Positions 62,494 to 64,000 of a DNA stretch of 64,000 bases are shown here, in pieces (position 1 is the first letter of the stretch; each line of letters begins with the position of its first letter). Made by a program: the position numbers and the translations under genes. Origin of the DNA: Thermopolyspora flexuosa. Its GTDB lineage: Bacteria > Actinomycetota > Actinomycetes > Streptosporangiales > Streptosporangiaceae. Below the pieces are notes generated by a model. That model did not search any database. It worked only from the letters and a program-made list of their open reading frames with translations, and was not told the origin of the DNA. The DNA lies in contig NZ_VFPQ01000001.1 of the NCBI RefSeq assembly GCF_006716785.1, positions 4,464,001-4,528,000 of the forward strand, read 5' to 3'.

Positions 62494-63666
62494 TCACGTC
62501 GCGGCCTCCATGGGGGAGCTCGGGCGGGGTTCCGGCACGGCGGCGTGGGCGGGCAGGCGCAGGGTGAACGTGGAGCCGGAGCCCTCCTTGCTCCACACCG
62601 TGACCTCCCCGCCGTGCGCCACGGCGACGTGCTTGACGATGGCGAGGCCGAGGCCGGTGCCGCCGGTGGCGCGGGAGCGGGCCGCGTCCACCCGGAAGAA
62701 GCGCTCGAAGATGCGCTTCTGCGCGCTCTCCGGGATGCCGATGCCCTGGTCGCTCACGCTGATCTCGACCACGTCGCCGACCTGCCGGGCGCTGACGACC
62801 ACGCGGGTGTGCTCCGGGCTGTAGGCGATCGCGTTGTCGATGAGGTTGCGCAGCGCGGTGACGAGCAGGTCCTCGTCGCCGAAGATGCGCAGGCCCTCGA
62901 CGCCGCCGGCGACGAGGGTGATGTCCTTCGCCGCGGCGCGGGTGTTGCAGCGGTCGATGGCCTCGTGCACGGCCTCGTCCACGGAGACGGGGCCGGGGTT
63001 GGGGATCGGCTCCCCGCCCTGGATGCGGGAGAGCGTGATCAGGTCCTGGACGAGGTGGGTGAGCCGGGCCGCCTCGTGCTGCATGCGGCCGGCGAAGCGC
63101 TTGACCGCCTCGGGGTCGTCGGCGGCGTCCTGCACGGTCTCGGCGAGCAGGTGGAGCGCGCCGACCGGGGTCTTGAGCTCGTGGCTGACGTTGGCGACGA
63201 AGTCGCGCCGTACCGCCTCGACGCGGCGGCGCTCGGTCTGGTCCTCGGCGAGCACGAGCACCTGGCCGTGCGGGCCGAGCGGGGCGACGCGCACCGCGAA
63301 GCTCGTGCTCTCCTCGCCGAACTTCCGGCCGGGGACCTCGATCTCGCTCTCCCGGATCTCGCCGTCCATGCGCACCCGGCGGGCCATCGCGCGCAGCTCC
63401 GCGGGCACCAGCTCCTCACCGCGCACCAGGCCGAAGGCGCGCGCCGCCGAGCTGGCGCGCAGCACCCGGTCCTCGCGGTCGAGCACCACGGCCGAGGACG
63501 GCAGTACGGCGAGCACCGAGGCGACCCCGGCGGGCAGGGTGCGTTCGGCCTCATCGTCGGCTGGCCGCTCCCGCCGGTCGGGGCCGCCGCGCATCGCGGC
63601 CATCGCCAGCGCGCCCACCAGGAACCCCCCGAGTGCGGCCAGGCAGGCCAGCAGTTCGTCACTCAT
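62494..63666 (-). CDS. senX3: Sensor histidine kinase SenX3 (phosphate sensing)
   Basis: 390 residues from ATG 63666 (GAGGGGG upstream). One N-terminal transmembrane helix ('LLACLAALGGFLVGALAMAA'), a PAS domain (about 50-150), HisKA with the phospho-accepting His in 'FVANVSHELKTPVGALHLLA', and HATPase_c with N-box 'LRNLIDNAIAYSPEHTRVVV', G1 'VSDQGIGIPESAQKRIFERF' and G2 'GGTGLGLAIVKHVAVAHGGE'. The single-helix plus PAS layout matches SenX3/PhoR of actinobacteria, regulated through PhoU and the Pst transporter. phoU starts divergently 291 bp away. Confidence 0.92.
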   Translation of the reverse strand: MSDELLACLAALGGFLVGALAMAAMRGGPDRRERPADDEAERTLPAGVASVLAVLPSSAVVLDREDRVLRASSAARAFGLVRGEELVPAELRAMARRVRMDGEIRESEIEVPGRKFGEESTSFAVRVAPLGPHGQVLVLAEDQTERRRVEAVRRDFVANVSHELKTPVGALHLLAETVQDAADDPEAVKRFAGRMQHEAARLTHLVQDLITLSRIQGGEPIPNPGPVSVDEAVHEAIDRCNTRAAAKDITLVAGGVEGLRIFGDEDLLVTALRNLIDNAIAYSPEHTRVVVSARQVGDVVEISVSDQGIGIPESAQKRIFERFFRVDAARSRATGGTGLGLAIVKHVAVAHGGEVTVWSKEGSGSTFTLRLPAHAAVPEPRPSSPMEAAT

Positions 63667-63905
63667 GCGGCCGCCCCCTCGCCACGGTCGCTCGCACCGC
63701 TCGTCCTCACCCCGCCTCGCCGTATCGAATCGTGCGGCACGCGGGTGTCGCGGCGTCCGGTCCCCTACCCATCGTGGCCGGGATCCTCCGGCCGGCTCGC
63801 CCGGGGCCGGGAGGCGTGCCGGTGCACCCGTCGCGCCCGCTCACGCCTCGATGGTAGGCGTGCCGACCGGCCTGCAGACGGGCCCACCGGCCCTCTTACC
63901 GCAAT

Positions 63906-63938
63906 GTTCACCTTCTAGTCGAAGTTCGTTCATGGACT
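63906..63938 (+). promoter_or_regulatory. PHO-box-like direct repeats upstream of phoU
   Basis: GTTCACCTTCT (63906-63916) and GTTCATGGACT (63928-63938) share GTTCA and are 22 bp apart, with a weaker 11-bp unit AGTCGAAGTTC between. PHO boxes are 11-bp direct repeat units with core G(G/T)TCA. A TACCGT hexamer at 63945-63950 could serve as -10, leaving almost no leader before ATG 63958. Confidence 0.5.
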
Positions 63939-63957
63939 GACGCGTACCGTTTGCGGC

Positions 63958-64000
63958 ATGCGCGACGCTTATCACGAGGAACTCGACTCGCTCACCGCCC
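63958..64000 (+). CDS. phoU: PhoU, phosphate signalling regulator (3'-truncated by window end)
   Basis: Only the first 14 codons are inside the window: 'MRDAYHEELDSLTA', the typical start of actinobacterial PhoU. The divergent position relative to senX3-regX3 and the PHO-box-like promoter support the call. PhoU links the Pst phosphate transporter to the sensor kinase. Confidence 0.75.
   Translation, partial: MRDAYHEELDSLTA

Overview
The window is high-GC actinobacterial DNA. Genes start at ATG, GTG or TTG behind GGAGG-type ribosome binding sites. It carries actinobacterial hallmarks: CarD, DUF397-like and Scr1/DUF5753-type regulators, a DUF2637 protein, a CU044_5270-type protein, a SARP regulator, class F sortases and SenX3-RegX3 beside phoU. 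Gene content and the carD-ispF-cysS-rlmB-tRNA-Thr order best fit a filamentous Streptosporangiales-type actinomycete. The species cannot be fixed from the sequence alone.

Layout. 0-11 kb: a 5'-truncated aminotransferase, adenosine deaminase, two tandem STAND ATPases (the second lacking its TPR half), a methyltransferase, an acyl-CoA dehydrogenase, a DUF5753 regulator and a thiolase. 11-15.5 kb: two consecutive cassettes, each a surface protein plus a class F sortase. 15.7-28.2 kb: acyl-CoA dehydrogenase, a PAS-GAF-PP2C-HATPase phosphatase, a DtxR/IdeR regulator, an MFS exporter, pdxH, citrate synthase, serC, a rhomboid protease and an SDR/crotonase pair. 28.4-31.5 kb: a STAS protein and a CbiMN-Q-O nickel/cobalt ECF importer, with a Nur-box-like element over its promoter. 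31.7-40.3 kb: a stand-alone LigD-type ligase, a large SARP-NB-ARC-TPR regulator, a small secreted cysteine protein, a PTP-like phosphatase and a Ser/Thr kinase.

40-54.7 kb is the accessory part. It holds an intact Nudix hydrolase, an ECF sigma factor with a CU044_5270-like partner, decayed genes, an XRE/TPR regulator facing an RsbW-like ATPase next to tRNA-Thr, and a 5.4-kb insertion between rlmB and cysS. The insertion contains a GntR/UTRA regulator divergent from a ruined copy of the Nudix gene. That pair resembles the KorSA/Pif regulation and immunity genes of actinomycete integrative conjugative elements. It also contains an IS5-type transposase fragment and a divergent XRE-SLOG / methyltransferase-DUF397-like cassette.

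54.8-64 kb returns to conserved chromosome: cysS, a DUF2637 membrane protein, a GlsB-type protein, ispF (no ispD beside it), carD, lpqE, regX3, senX3 and the first codons of phoU behind PHO-box-like repeats.

Beta-oxidation genes are scattered over the window, and two of them share a near-identical operator-like motif. Direct repeats of 11 bp with a GGTCA/GTTCA core occur upstream of phoU and between the methyltransferase and the first acyl-CoA dehydrogenase, consistent with a RegX3/PhoP-type regulon. All functions are inferred from motifs and context; no database search was run.
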